DNA from: CAXBNV01 sp963977185
Lineage (GTDB): Bacteria > Pseudomonadota > Gammaproteobacteria > JAGOUU01
Assembly (NCBI GenBank): GCA_963977185.1
Contig: CAXBNV010000017.1
Location: 1 to 30,327, forward strand
Length of the DNA stretch: 30,327 nucleotides
Direction of reading: 5' to 3'
A model generated the notes under the pieces. That model was not told where the DNA came from. It did no database searches and worked only from the letters and a program-made list of their open reading frames with translations. Position numbers and translations under genes: made by a program. Positions within the stretch are counted from its first letter, which is position 1, and every line of letters begins with the position of its first letter. Below, piece after piece: positions 6,758-15,738 of the stretch.

Positions 6758-8036
6758 GTTAAAAGAGTTAATCAAAAAACAAGAGATGAAAAACTGGGCT
6801 GGAGTATTAGTTTTTGCTTTTTGTGTAATTACTGGTATTTGTTTTGTAGTACTTAATGCTGATAGTAAGATTGAAAATATTCCTAAAATAGTTCAAAAAG
6901 ATGAGAGTTTTGCATCTGGTGTAAATCATAGTGATTTAAAAACTTATTTTACCCAACAGGTTAATAAGAAAATTAAAGATCAAGAAAGTAAAGTTAAATT
7001 ATTTGAAGATAATTTAAAAGAGATTCAAAAAATCAAAGATAATGATTTAGATAATTTAAAAAAATCAAATCTTGTATTGCAAGATGAAATAAATAAGCTA
7101 AAAGCTAAATTAGAAAGTGGAGTATCTCAAAATAAAAATAGCCCAAATTTTACTAAAACTCAGTTTGATCCAAATATTTTACCACCAGCATATGAGCAAA
7201 ATAATGTAGAGATAAAAAATGCTGTACTTACTCAAGATAATGATATGGAAGAAGTTAGCGTTGAGTTAGAAAAGGTAAATAATAATACTAAAGATATTAA
7301 TAGCTATGTGCCATCAGGCACTTTTGTTCGAGGTGTTATTTTAGGTGGTATTGATGCCCCAACTGAAGTTTATGGAAATAATCAAACAAGAGTTGTAACT
7401 ATAAGATTTACTGATGGTGGAGATATGCCAAATGGATTTAAAGGTTATTTAAAAAATTGCGTCCTTCTAGCATCTGCTTGGGGTAACTCATCATCAGAGC
7501 GAGTTGCTATGCGAGGTGAAAGATTATCATGTGTTGGAGGTAAGGGCGATATATTTGAAAAAGATATTATTGCCACAATTTATGGTCCAGATGGTAGGCA
7601 AGATGTAAGAGGGAGGGTTGTTTATCCTGAAGGAAAATTACTAGGTCGTGCTTTTGCATCAGGTGCATTATCAGGATTTAGTACAGGTCTTAGTAATTCA
7701 TTTGTTACACAATCTATTTCACCATTAGGAACAACTAATACAGTGCCATCATCTGATGTATTTAAAAATGGCTTAGCATCTGGTGCTGGGAAATCCCTTG
7801 ATAAATTATCGGATTATTATATTAAAAGGGCAGAGCAGTTGCAGCCTATTATTCAAGTTGGTAGTGGAACACTAGTTGATGTTGTAATTCAAAAAGGTTT
7901 TTTCTTAAATGATAACGTTGATAACAATAGTGTATCGAATCATTATACAAATTCTAATAACAATAACATCAAGCAAAAAAATGATGTAAACCAAATAGTA
8001 AATGCAGCATTAGTTCAATCGGAGAGAAAATCATGA
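6750..8036 (+). CDS. traB: Type IV secretion channel protein TraB
   Basis: This is the VirB10-like scaffold that spans inner membrane and periplasm. Residues about 17-36 are a single membrane helix. Residues about 65-120 are a lysine- and glutamate-rich coiled coil. The C-terminal half carries the TraB/TrbI-type beta-barrel domain, starting at VPSGTFVRGVILGGIDAPT and including GRVVYPEGKLLGRAFASGAL and the late LVDVVIQKGFFL. The 428-residue length is slightly below F TraB (475). It overlaps traK by 8 bases, and its stop is shared in an ATGA junction with traV. Confidence 0.93.
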   Translation: MDKLKELIKKQEMKNWAGVLVFAFCVITGICFVVLNADSKIENIPKIVQKDESFASGVNHSDLKTYFTQQVNKKIKDQESKVKLFEDNLKEIQKIKDNDLDNLKKSNLVLQDEINKLKAKLESGVSQNKNSPNFTKTQFDPNILPPAYEQNNVEIKNAVLTQDNDMEEVSVELEKVNNNTKDINSYVPSGTFVRGVILGGIDAPTEVYGNNQTRVVTIRFTDGGDMPNGFKGYLKNCVLLASAWGNSSSERVAMRGERLSCVGGKGDIFEKDIIATIYGPDGRQDVRGRVVYPEGKLLGRAFASGALSGFSTGLSNSFVTQSISPLGTTNTVPSSDVFKNGLASGAGKSLDKLSDYYIKRAEQLQPIIQVGSGTLVDVVIQKGFFLNDNVDNNSVSNHYTNSNNNNIKQKNDVNQIVNAALVQSERKS

Positions 8037-8365
8037 GATTAGTGAAAATAGCATCTTTTTTGCCATTTCTATTTTTAGTTGGTTGCGGGAGTATGAATAG
8101 TACTTATGATTGCCCACTTGAGGATATATCATCATGTATTTCATTAAAAGATATGAATGATGTAGTAAACCATGGTGAGTATATCGAAACCAAAAATAAT
8201 ATTAAAGCAACTAATCAATATAACGCAACTCAAGATAATAATAAAAAAAAAGAATATATGAAAGTATGGGTTGCGCCATTTAAAGATAAAGATGGTAATT
8301 TTTATGATGAAAGCATTATGTATACGGAAGTTAAAAATACTAATAACAAAAATAAAATATCATAA
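8033..8365 (+). CDS. traV: Outer-membrane lipoprotein TraV
   Basis: TraV is the VirB7-like lipoprotein of the core complex. The product has a lipoprotein signal peptide ending LFLVGC, so Cys18 would be acylated. Two more cysteines follow closely (DCPLEDISSC), as in F TraV where they have been linked to disulfide bonding. At 110 residues it is short compared with 171 in F, with the loss in the C-terminal part. A WVAPFKDKDGNFYDES stretch near the end resembles the conserved TraV tail. It starts in an ATGA overlap with traB. Confidence 0.85.
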   Translation: MRLVKIASFLPFLFLVGCGSMNSTYDCPLEDISSCISLKDMNDVVNHGEYIETKNNIKATNQYNATQDNNKKKEYMKVWVAPFKDKDGNFYDESIMYTEVKNTNNKNKIS

Positions 8366-8375
8366 GGATTGATAG

Positions 8376-10895
8376 ATGATTTCATTAAGCCAATTAGGTG
8401 AAAAAATTGCAAATAAATTTGGTGATAAAAAAGACTATGGAGTTGGCACATCATCAATATTTAAAAATTTTAATAAAATAACAGAATTTAAGCCGTTTGA
8501 GCATTTATTGCCATATTCAGCATATGATAACAATAGAAAGTTATTTATAAATGATTCATCTGTTGGTTTTGGCTTAGAGCTAATGCCGCTTTTAGGAGCA
8601 AGTGATGATGAGGTATCTAGAATCGTATCGATGCTAAATGATAAGCTTGCTAATAATGGTGATTTACATATTCAGTTATTTGTAACTAATAAGATTGGAG
8701 ATACTTTAGAGCGATTTAAAAAGGCTAGATATTACCATGGAATATCTAAAGAGCTGAATGCCAGATTAGTTAATGAAAGAATTAATTATTATATTAAATC
8801 AACTAAAGAATCTATTAATAAAGCATATCCCTTTTATTTAAAAGATCATAAATTATTTTTATATTACTCAGAGCCTTTAGATGAAGCTTTAGATATTAAG
8901 TTAAATCGTTTGGATGATATAAGAGAAGTATTTAAAACAACTTTAAGTGCTATCACATCAGTTTTAGATATTGATATAAAATTGTTTATCAAATATTTAA
9001 AAGAAATTTTAAACCCCAGCTTAGATGTTAATTGGCATAATTCAGATTATAACAAATACATGAGAATATCAGAGCAATTAGTTTCAACTGATACAGCTTT
9101 TGATATTAAAGATAATCGAATTGAATTAGGGTTTAATAAAACCTCATCTAAAATTGAAGATTCTCAAAAAGCTGTTATTCAGTGTTTTAATCTTGAAGAG
9201 CTTCCAAATGAGGCGGCAGTTTGGCAATCATCTGATAACATTGGCAAGCTATTAGAGCCTGCAATGCAGCTATCATGTCCAATAATTATTAATATTAATT
9301 TACGTGCTGTAGATAAAACAGAAGGGCGTAATAAAGCTCAAGCGCAGTTTATGTTAAATGATAATAAAGCGCATAGCCCTCTTGCTAGAATTATGCCATC
9401 GGTCTCAAAAAAGCATAGTGAGTGGACACATTTACGTGAGCTTTTAGATGATGGTGAAAGGCTAGTTAAGCTTTCATATCAAGTAACAGCAATATCACAA
9501 AAAAATAATTACAAAAAAGATGCAATTAAGCTTCGTGATTTATACCAGTCAAATGGTTGGGATTTAAGGCTAGATACTTATTTTCAGCTGCCAAGTTTTA
9601 TGCAAAACCTGCCTTTTATGGCAACAGAAGGATTATATCAAGATTTAAAATACTTCTCACGCTTGAAAACCATGACAATGTTTAATGCTGTAAATATTAT
9701 GCCATTACTATCTGATTATAAGGGATTAAATAATGCAGATGGTCTTATGTTTGCTGGAAGACGAGGACAAGTTGCAAATTTTAGTAATTTTGCAAATCCT
9801 GATGGAAACTATAATATGGCAATTCCTGCAAAATCTCGTGCTGGGAAAAGTTTTTTAATGCAGGAAATAATATTTGATTTGCTATGCCAAAACGGAATGG
9901 CAAGAGTTCTTGATTTAGGTCGTTCATATGAAAAGTTTTGTAACTTGGTTAATGGTCAATATATAGAAATGACAGAAGGGGTATGTATTAATCCTTTCAC
10001 TCATGTTGTAGAGATAAATAAATCTTTAAGTCAAATAAAAGCAATTGTTGCAACTATGGCTCACCCATCAGGGGATGCATCTGATAAAGAGCTATCTTTT
10101 ATAACAAATGCTATAAAGCATGCTTTTGATAAAAAACAAAATGCAGCAACTGTCACAGATATTATTAATGAATTAAAAAGTATTAATGATGCTGTTGCAT
10201 CTGATTTAGTAATTTTATTACAAAAGTATGGTAAAGGTGGGCAGTACGAGTCTTACTTTGAAGGTAAATCTACAATTGATAATACTAATCCATTTATAGT
10301 TTTAGAGCTTGAAGAGCTAAAAAACAAACCTGATTTAAAATCAGTTGCGGTTTTATCAATAATGCTGCAAATAACAGAAGAGTTCTATTCACTACCTCGT
10401 AATATTAAAAAACTATGTGTTATTGATGAGGCTTGGGATTTATTGCATTCAAGCAAGCAAACAGCGCAGTTTATAGAAGCAGGTTATAGACGTGTTGCAA
10501 AACAAAATGGCGCGTTTGCAACAATTGTGCAATCTGTAAATGATTATTTTAGAAATGAAGTAGGTATTGCAATATTTGAGAATTCAGATATTCAAATAAT
10601 TATGGCGCAATTAGATTCAACTATTGATCAGCTTAAAAATAATGACAGATTAAAATTTTCAGCATATGAAGAAAGATTGCTTCGCTCATTTCAAGGAACA
10701 GCTGAATATAAAGAATGTTTAATTAGAACACCTCAAGGATCATCAGTTTTTAGAGTTCTTTTCGATCCTTTTACTAGAATTCTTTACTCAACCAAAGGTG
10801 AAGAGTTTGAAGCAGTAAAAGGTTTAGTTAATCAAGGTATGGCGATTGAAGATGCCGTACAAACCGTGGCAAAAAAGGTATATAAAGATGCATAA
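8376..10895 (+). CDS. traC: Type IV secretion ATPase TraC
   Basis: The 839-residue product is the VirB4-class ATPase that drives pilus assembly at the cytoplasmic face of the inner membrane. The N-terminal half is the TraC_F_IV domain (for example FGLELMPLLGASDDEV). Walker A is AKSRAGKS at residues 485-492 and Walker B is LCVIDEAW with Asp684 and Glu685. A FATIVQSVNDYF segment and the late DSTIDQL region are typical. Length is close to F TraC (875). AAGGA at 8364-8368 precedes the ATG by 7 bases. Its end overlaps the trbI start. Confidence 0.95.
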   Translation: MISLSQLGEKIANKFGDKKDYGVGTSSIFKNFNKITEFKPFEHLLPYSAYDNNRKLFINDSSVGFGLELMPLLGASDDEVSRIVSMLNDKLANNGDLHIQLFVTNKIGDTLERFKKARYYHGISKELNARLVNERINYYIKSTKESINKAYPFYLKDHKLFLYYSEPLDEALDIKLNRLDDIREVFKTTLSAITSVLDIDIKLFIKYLKEILNPSLDVNWHNSDYNKYMRISEQLVSTDTAFDIKDNRIELGFNKTSSKIEDSQKAVIQCFNLEELPNEAAVWQSSDNIGKLLEPAMQLSCPIIININLRAVDKTEGRNKAQAQFMLNDNKAHSPLARIMPSVSKKHSEWTHLRELLDDGERLVKLSYQVTAISQKNNYKKDAIKLRDLYQSNGWDLRLDTYFQLPSFMQNLPFMATEGLYQDLKYFSRLKTMTMFNAVNIMPLLSDYKGLNNADGLMFAGRRGQVANFSNFANPDGNYNMAIPAKSRAGKSFLMQEIIFDLLCQNGMARVLDLGRSYEKFCNLVNGQYIEMTEGVCINPFTHVVEINKSLSQIKAIVATMAHPSGDASDKELSFITNAIKHAFDKKQNAATVTDIINELKSINDAVASDLVILLQKYGKGGQYESYFEGKSTIDNTNPFIVLELEELKNKPDLKSVAVLSIMLQITEEFYSLPRNIKKLCVIDEAWDLLHSSKQTAQFIEAGYRRVAKQNGAFATIVQSVNDYFRNEVGIAIFENSDIQIIMAQLDSTIDQLKNNDRLKFSAYEERLLRSFQGTAEYKECLIRTPQGSSVFRVLFDPFTRILYSTKGEEFEAVKGLVNQGMAIEDAVQTVAKKVYKDA

Positions 10896-11244
10896 AAAAT
10901 TCAAGAAAATATTATTGGTAGGAACGATTACAGTTTTTTCAACTGCTGTAATTTTTGCATCTACTAATTTAAAGGAAGTAAAAAGTTGTAAAACAGTTGT
11001 GAAAATTGATGTTGATAAAATCATCAATGATTTTGTAAGAAAAGTAAATGTAAAGCCAATGAGCAAAAAGGAGATGGATACTGTAGTAGGGATGTTTACT
11101 ATAAGACTTGTAGGTGAAATTGAAGATGTAGCAGATAAAAATAATTATACTGTTTTACCTAAAAGAGCGGTAATTACAGGAGCAGAAGATATCACCAGCA
11201 CTGTTAACTCTAATTTAATGAAGGAATTTGGAGATATCAAGTAA
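10888..11244 (+). CDS. trbI: F-type conjugation protein TrbI
   Basis: I place the start at ATG 10888, overlapping the traC stop by 8 bases; a longer start at 10846 would add a hydrophilic leader ahead of the signal-like helix and lie deeper inside traC. The 118-residue product has an N-terminal membrane segment (ILLVGTITVFSTAVIFAS), then a periplasmic part with KIDVDKIINDFVRKV and ITGAEDITSTV, which match the TrbI_Ftype pattern. F TrbI (128 residues) is an inner-membrane protein that affects pilus retraction. Its stop overlaps the traW start (TAATG). Confidence 0.82.
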   Translation: MHKKFKKILLVGTITVFSTAVIFASTNLKEVKSCKTVVKIDVDKIINDFVRKVNVKPMSKKEMDTVVGMFTIRLVGEIEDVADKNNYTVLPKRAVITGAEDITSTVNSNLMKEFGDIK

Positions 11245-11867
11245 TGAGATATCCTTGGGTTTATACAGTATTATTTCTAGTCTTATTAGATATCAATATT
11301 GATATCTATTCAAAAGATTTAGGGCAACTTGGTATTGTATATCCCATTAAAGAAAAATCATTACTTGAATTAATTTATCAAAAATTAAAACAGCATCAAA
11401 AAGAAGGTAATTTAGGCAAGCTTCAAGAACATTTTGCAAATAAAGTAAAAAAAAGTATTGAAAAGCCATCAGCTGCAAATATTTGGAGCGCAATGCAAAC
11501 GAAAAGATGGCTTTTCGACCCAAGTTTAACATTAAAAAAAGACATTTTAAATCATGAAGGAGTCATTGTTGCGAAAGGCGGCACAACTGTAAATCCTTTG
11601 CATTATGTAAAGATGTCTAAAGATTTAATTTTTATCAATGCTGATAATAAAAAAGAAATTGAATTTGCTAAAAATAAGTTAAAAGAGAATACCAATAATA
11701 AAATAATTTTAGTTAGTGGCAATATTAAAGATGCCAATAAAGAATTGCAATATCCAGTTTATTTTGATCAAGAAGCAAATCTAATTAAAAAGTTTGGTAT
11801 AGAGCATACTCCAGCAGTTGTTTTGCAAAAGGGTGAGTTCTTGCAAATTGAGGAGCTTGCTCTATGA
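11244..11867 (+). CDS. traW: Pilus assembly protein TraW
   Basis: The 207-residue secreted protein starts with a signal peptide and then DLGQLGIVYPIKEKSLLE, the typical TraW N-terminus. The middle contains RWLFDPSLTLKKDI, and the end has a thioredoxin-like pattern with HTPAVVLQKGEFLQIEE. Family length is about 210 residues, so it is complete. TraW acts in the periplasm with TrbC and TraU in pilus assembly. The junction with traU is an ATGA overlap. Confidence 0.93.
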   Translation: MRYPWVYTVLFLVLLDINIDIYSKDLGQLGIVYPIKEKSLLELIYQKLKQHQKEGNLGKLQEHFANKVKKSIEKPSAANIWSAMQTKRWLFDPSLTLKKDILNHEGVIVAKGGTTVNPLHYVKMSKDLIFINADNKKEIEFAKNKLKENTNNKIILVSGNIKDANKELQYPVYFDQEANLIKKFGIEHTPAVVLQKGEFLQIEELAL

Positions 11868-12847
11868 GATATATAATAATATTAATTATGTTTATATCAA
11901 ACAGTATTATTGCAAATACTTGTAAAGGTCATTTTGCTAATCCAATAACTGATGTATGTTGGAGCTGTTTGTTTCCATTGTCTATCGGCCAAGCGAAAGT
12001 CGTTCATTCTGATAAACCAGATACAAGCAATCCATCATCCCCAATTTGTGCTTGTGGCGGGGATGCTCCAAGGATTGGGTTATCAATTGGTTTTTGGGAG
12101 CCGATTGCACTTGTTGATGTAACTCATAAACCATATTGCTTGGTAAATTTAGGGGGTATAAGCCTTGATTTAGGGGCATCTTATAAGCATGGCTATCAAA
12201 ACTCACACCAAGGAAATAATTCTACAAGTTTTTATAATGTACATTGGTATAAATTTCCATTAATGCTTTGGTTAAATTTATTAACTTCAGCTGCATGCCT
12301 TGAGACGAGTGAATTTGATGTTGCATATTTATCAGAGTTAGATCCAACCTGGCAAGATGATGAGCTTGCTTTTATTACTAACCCTGAAGCCATTTTGTTT
12401 GCAAACCCAATAGCTCAAGGCTCATGTGCTGCTGATGCAATTTCGGCATCGACTGGTAATTTACCAATATCATCTTTGTTTTGGTGTGCAGGTGCGCAAG
12501 GCTCAATGTATCCATTATCAGGAAGAGTGCAAAATCATATTGGAGGAGTTCAAGCTAGCACACTTTTAACAGAAAGATTGGCTTATAAACTGCATAGATT
12601 TCCTCCGTTACTTGAAGACAGTGTTCCTGAAAACGGGATTAGATTATGCTCTCAACATAGAATGACTGTAATACCTAAGGAGCGTTATCGCTACCAGATG
12701 GTTAATCCTATAGCTACAACTAATTCAAATGGTTGCCGTCCATTTGGAGCAACAACAGCAACTTGGGAGTCAGGCCATGAATATCCAGTAAAAGGTGAAG
12801 ATTTTGGTTATTTAGTATGGAGAAAGAGGAATTGTTGCGCGCTATGA
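11864..12847 (+). CDS. traU: Conjugation protein TraU
   Basis: The 327-residue product agrees in length with F TraU (330) and shows its cysteine-rich nature: I count 13 cysteines, from CKGHF and CWSC near the start to a closing RNCC. Other conserved stretches are IGFWEPIALVDVT and SDKPDTSNPSSPICACGGD. A signal peptide (residues about 1-17) sends it to the periplasm. TraU takes part in pilus formation and DNA transfer together with TraW and TrbC, and its many disulfides probably depend on TrbB-like oxidoreductases. The ATGA junction leads into trbC. Confidence 0.95.
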   Translation: MRYIIILIMFISNSIIANTCKGHFANPITDVCWSCLFPLSIGQAKVVHSDKPDTSNPSSPICACGGDAPRIGLSIGFWEPIALVDVTHKPYCLVNLGGISLDLGASYKHGYQNSHQGNNSTSFYNVHWYKFPLMLWLNLLTSAACLETSEFDVAYLSELDPTWQDDELAFITNPEAILFANPIAQGSCAADAISASTGNLPISSLFWCAGAQGSMYPLSGRVQNHIGGVQASTLLTERLAYKLHRFPPLLEDSVPENGIRLCSQHRMTVIPKERYRYQMVNPIATTNSNGCRPFGATTATWESGHEYPVKGEDFGYLVWRKRNCCAL

Positions 12848-13455
12848 TTAAATATATTTATACCCTAATAACTTTGTTTAGTATTAATGTTACTGCAAGT
12901 AACATTGATTATAATGAGATAAATTTATTGAAAAATGCAGCAATTGCACAGTCTATGCAATATCAAGAAAATGCAAATACCTTAACTAAAGGAGCTGAAA
13001 ATAAAGCTAAGAAAGTTATTGCATCAGAAAAAGAATTTTTAGAGAATCAACAAAAATTATTGCAAGATACTTATCAAAATAATAATCAAAATTCAAAGCA
13101 AAAATATGATACTAATTTATTAGTATTTATATCTTTTTCAATGCCAGATGAAGCTATTAAAGAGTTGTTAATTGATTCTCAAAAGTATAATGCAAGTTTG
13201 GTTATCCAAGGATTAATTGATAACTCATTTGATGTGACACTTAAAAAAATAACTAAATTAGTTAAAAAATCTGGGAATATTGGTGGGATTCAGATTGATC
13301 CAGTTCTTTTTAATAAGTATGGCATAAAAGAAGTACCAACTTATATATTAAAAGAAAGCACGCATTATGATGCGAAATATGATGTTTTAAGTGGTGCATC
13401 TGGAATTGCGCATGCTCTATCAATATTTAAAGAGCAAGGAGATGTAAAAGCATGA
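12844..13455 (+). CDS. trbC: F-type pilus assembly protein TrbC
   Basis: I choose ATG 12844, which overlaps the traU stop in ATGA and starts directly with a signal peptide (IKYIYTLITLFSINVTA); an earlier ATG at 12817 would add a charged leader. The 203-residue product ends with a thioredoxin-like TrbC domain: LLVFISFSMPDEAIKELLID, VIQGLIDNSF, IDPVLFNKYGIKEVPTYIL. F TrbC (212 residues) is periplasmic and associates with TraW. A helical, glutamine-rich stretch precedes the domain. It shares an ATGA junction with traN. Confidence 0.92.
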   Translation: MIKYIYTLITLFSINVTASNIDYNEINLLKNAAIAQSMQYQENANTLTKGAENKAKKVIASEKEFLENQQKLLQDTYQNNNQNSKQKYDTNLLVFISFSMPDEAIKELLIDSQKYNASLVIQGLIDNSFDVTLKKITKLVKKSGNIGGIQIDPVLFNKYGIKEVPTYILKESTHYDAKYDVLSGASGIAHALSIFKEQGDVKA

Positions 13456-14477
13456 GTTGGAATTTCAGTTTTAAAATAACAATTACTTTAGCTCTTATAT
13501 CTTGTTTGCATGGAGTTAGTTTTGCTAATCAAAAGCATATTATTAATAATGCAATAAATGAATTTAAAGCAAATCCTGATTCTTTTATTAATAATTATAA
13601 TGCAAAGCCAGATGAAATAAATTATAAGCATAGCGAGCTTGAATCAAAAGCTAAAGATAAAACAAAAACAGATATTCATGCGATAATTCTAAATGATAAT
13701 TATTTATTAAGAGATAAAAGCTTTGATAAAGGCTCTTTGCAAACTGATTCAAATACGATTACATCATCTCAAAATCAAAGCGAAGTTATTTTAAATGACT
13801 ATGCAGATTGCAGTAAAAATAAAAACAATGATAATTCTATTAATTGTGATGGACAAAAATATTGTGTTGGAGACGAATGCGCTGAGAATAATAAAGCTGG
13901 AGATTTTGAACTTAAAAATGCTATAACTAAATTTTCTGTAATTGATAGTACTATTAAATCCAAGCCACAAGTTATAGATGCGAATACGCCTTATATTTTT
14001 TCAGGTAGAGTTATGAAGTGCCGTAAATATGGCTATGGTTTTGCTGATTGCTGTAAAGATAGCGGTTGGGGGACAGATATTGGTCTTAAAGACTGCAATA
14101 AGGAAGAAGAAGAGCTTGGATATGCAAAAGATCGTCAAGTTGTAATTTATATAGGCAAGACGAAAAAAGAAGGAAAGAAGAAAAAGCAAAAGAAAGTATA
14201 TTGTGCATTTGACACCAAGCTTGCCAAAATTATTCAAGAACAAGGAAGACGAAATCAGTTAGGAATAGGTTTTGGTGATGCAAAGCATCCTAATTGCATA
14301 GGGATTTCTACTATACAGTTATCAAGCCTTAATTTAGATGGAATAGATTTATCACCAGTTATAAATGATGTAATGAATGGTCGTGAAAATCGTGATACAT
14401 CTTTAATCAAGCAAAAGCTTATGCAAGATGTAAATAATCAATATCAAGATTATACAAGCATGGAAGGTGAGTTTTAA
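13452..14477 (+). CDS. traN: Mating-pair stabilisation protein TraN, short form
   Basis: The C-terminal part (about 183-303) is clearly TraN: FSGRVMKCRKYGYGFADCCKDSGWGTDIGL, interrupted by a lysine-rich insertion, then VYCAFDTKLAKIIQEQGR and LGIGFGDAKHPNCIG. The protein has a signal peptide (about 1-25) but only 341 residues, against 602 in F TraN. The central cysteine-rich region that carries the variable recipient-binding tip in F is mostly missing; only four cysteines (120, 132, 138, 143) remain before the conserved part. TraN is normally an outer-membrane adhesin that stabilises mating pairs. This short form may act by a simpler contact. ATGA overlap with trbC, TAATG overlap with traF. 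Confidence 0.9.
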   Translation: MSWNFSFKITITLALISCLHGVSFANQKHIINNAINEFKANPDSFINNYNAKPDEINYKHSELESKAKDKTKTDIHAIILNDNYLLRDKSFDKGSLQTDSNTITSSQNQSEVILNDYADCSKNKNNDNSINCDGQKYCVGDECAENNKAGDFELKNAITKFSVIDSTIKSKPQVIDANTPYIFSGRVMKCRKYGYGFADCCKDSGWGTDIGLKDCNKEEEELGYAKDRQVVIYIGKTKKEGKKKKQKKVYCAFDTKLAKIIQEQGRRNQLGIGFGDAKHPNCIGISTIQLSSLNLDGIDLSPVINDVMNGRENRDTSLIKQKLMQDVNNQYQDYTSMEGEF

Positions 14478-15253
14478 TGCCTTTTAAATTTTTAATAACA
14501 CTAGCTTTATTGTTTTTAACTTCGTTAAACATTTTTAGTTTAAATGATACCTCATTTGCCAATGGTTGGTATTGGGGTAAAGATGATGTAAGGCTTCTTG
14601 AAAAAAATAAGCCAAATAAAAAAGCAACTCATAAAATAATTAAAGCTGATAAGACTAAAAAGCAGCAATTAGAAGAGTTATCAAAAGAAATCGATGAAGC
14701 AAAAGCTGAGGCTGTATTAGAGCCAACAGATGTCAATATAGTTAAATTTATAAAACTTCAACAAAAAGCAGTATCATTATCGAGTAATTTTAGTGCGGCA
14801 TGGTCAAAAGTATTAATTAGCAATCCTGATTTGAATGACCATTCCAGCAGTTCAGATAACATGCTTGCACAGCAAATAATTAGAGATGAAAAAAGAAAAC
14901 TTTTAGATAAGACTATAAATAAGTTTTCTAAAAATAATGGGCTTATCTTTTTCTTTGATAGCGATAATCAATTATCAAATCTTCAAAGTAAGATTGTTAA
15001 AAGCTTTAGCGAAAGATATAACGTTGCTTTAATTCCTGTATCTAAAAATGGCATAGGAAATGAATACTTTCCAAATCCTCAAAAAGATAACAATCGCTCT
15101 TCAAAACTCGGAATAAATAACTTCCCGGCAATTATAGCTATTAATACAAAAGCTAATAAATATACTCCTATTGCATTTGGTGTTATTTCAGAGTCAGATT
15201 TGCAAAAAAGAATCTATGATGTTTTAAATGATTTTAAGGATATTAGGTCATGA
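14477..15253 (+). CDS. traF: Conjugation pilus assembly protein TraF
   Basis: The 258-residue secreted product has a signal peptide, a GWYWG motif soon after (the GW[HY]W feature of mature TraF), a helical middle, and a thioredoxin-like C-terminal domain. As in F TraF (247 residues) the CXXC site is absent: LIFFFDSDNQLS stands where thioredoxins have the redox cysteines, and FPAIIAI holds the cis-proline. TraF works in the periplasm with TraH in pilus extension. ATGA overlap with trbB. Confidence 0.9.
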   Translation: MPFKFLITLALLFLTSLNIFSLNDTSFANGWYWGKDDVRLLEKNKPNKKATHKIIKADKTKKQQLEELSKEIDEAKAEAVLEPTDVNIVKFIKLQQKAVSLSSNFSAAWSKVLISNPDLNDHSSSSDNMLAQQIIRDEKRKLLDKTINKFSKNNGLIFFFDSDNQLSNLQSKIVKSFSERYNVALIPVSKNGIGNEYFPNPQKDNNRSSKLGINNFPAIIAINTKANKYTPIAFGVISESDLQKRIYDVLNDFKDIRS

Positions 15254-15738
15254 AATTAGGAATATATAAAAATACATTAATACTTGTAACTTTTTTTATA
15301 AGCTCAAATATTTTCTCACTAGATATATTTCAATCGATTAATGAGGCAAAAGCTTTAAAAGAAATAAATGATATAAATTATCCTCAACAAGAAGATGCCT
15401 TCACAAAATTTACCAAAGATTTCACCATAGAGTTTGTTTATTCAAGTAAGTGTGGGTTTTGCCATAAGCTTTCGTATGTTTTAAATAATTTACAAAAAAA
15501 TAATAAGATAAGAGTTGAATCCATAACAGCTGATGGAGGCTTTATTCAAGGGTTTGAGAATGCAGTATATTCAGAAAAATTTATTAAAGCTAATAATATA
15601 AAAGCATTTCCAACTATTATTGCTAAAGATAATAATAACCAAAGATATTTAATTGCAGAGGGATATCTTTCTGAAAATGAGTTAAAAAGCAATATTGAAA
15701 CTCTTCTTGAATATGTAAGTGGAGGAAGATATGAGTAA
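15250..15738 (+). CDS. trbB: Thiol-disulfide isomerase TrbB
   Basis: This 162-residue secreted thioredoxin-fold protein has the redox site SSKCGFCHKL (Cys68, Cys71) and the cis-proline loop AFPTIIA (Pro121). It lies between traF and traH, exactly where F has trbB (181 residues), so I name it by motif and position together. It would help fold the disulfide-rich TraU, TraN and TraH in the periplasm. It starts in an ATGA overlap with traF and ends 8 bases inside traH. Confidence 0.88.
   Translation: MKLGIYKNTLILVTFFISSNIFSLDIFQSINEAKALKEINDINYPQQEDAFTKFTKDFTIEFVYSSKCGFCHKLSYVLNNLQKNNKIRVESITADGGFIQGFENAVYSEKFIKANNIKAFPTIIAKDNNNQRYLIAEGYLSENELKSNIETLLEYVSGGRYE

Noticed and set aside
10824..11066. 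Minus-strand 80-codon reading over the traC end and trbI
   Set aside because: It is antisense to two clear tra genes and has a low-complexity hydrophobic product without start signals.
11982..12206. Minus-strand reading in traU
   Set aside because: Antisense shadow of the conserved, cysteine-rich traU.
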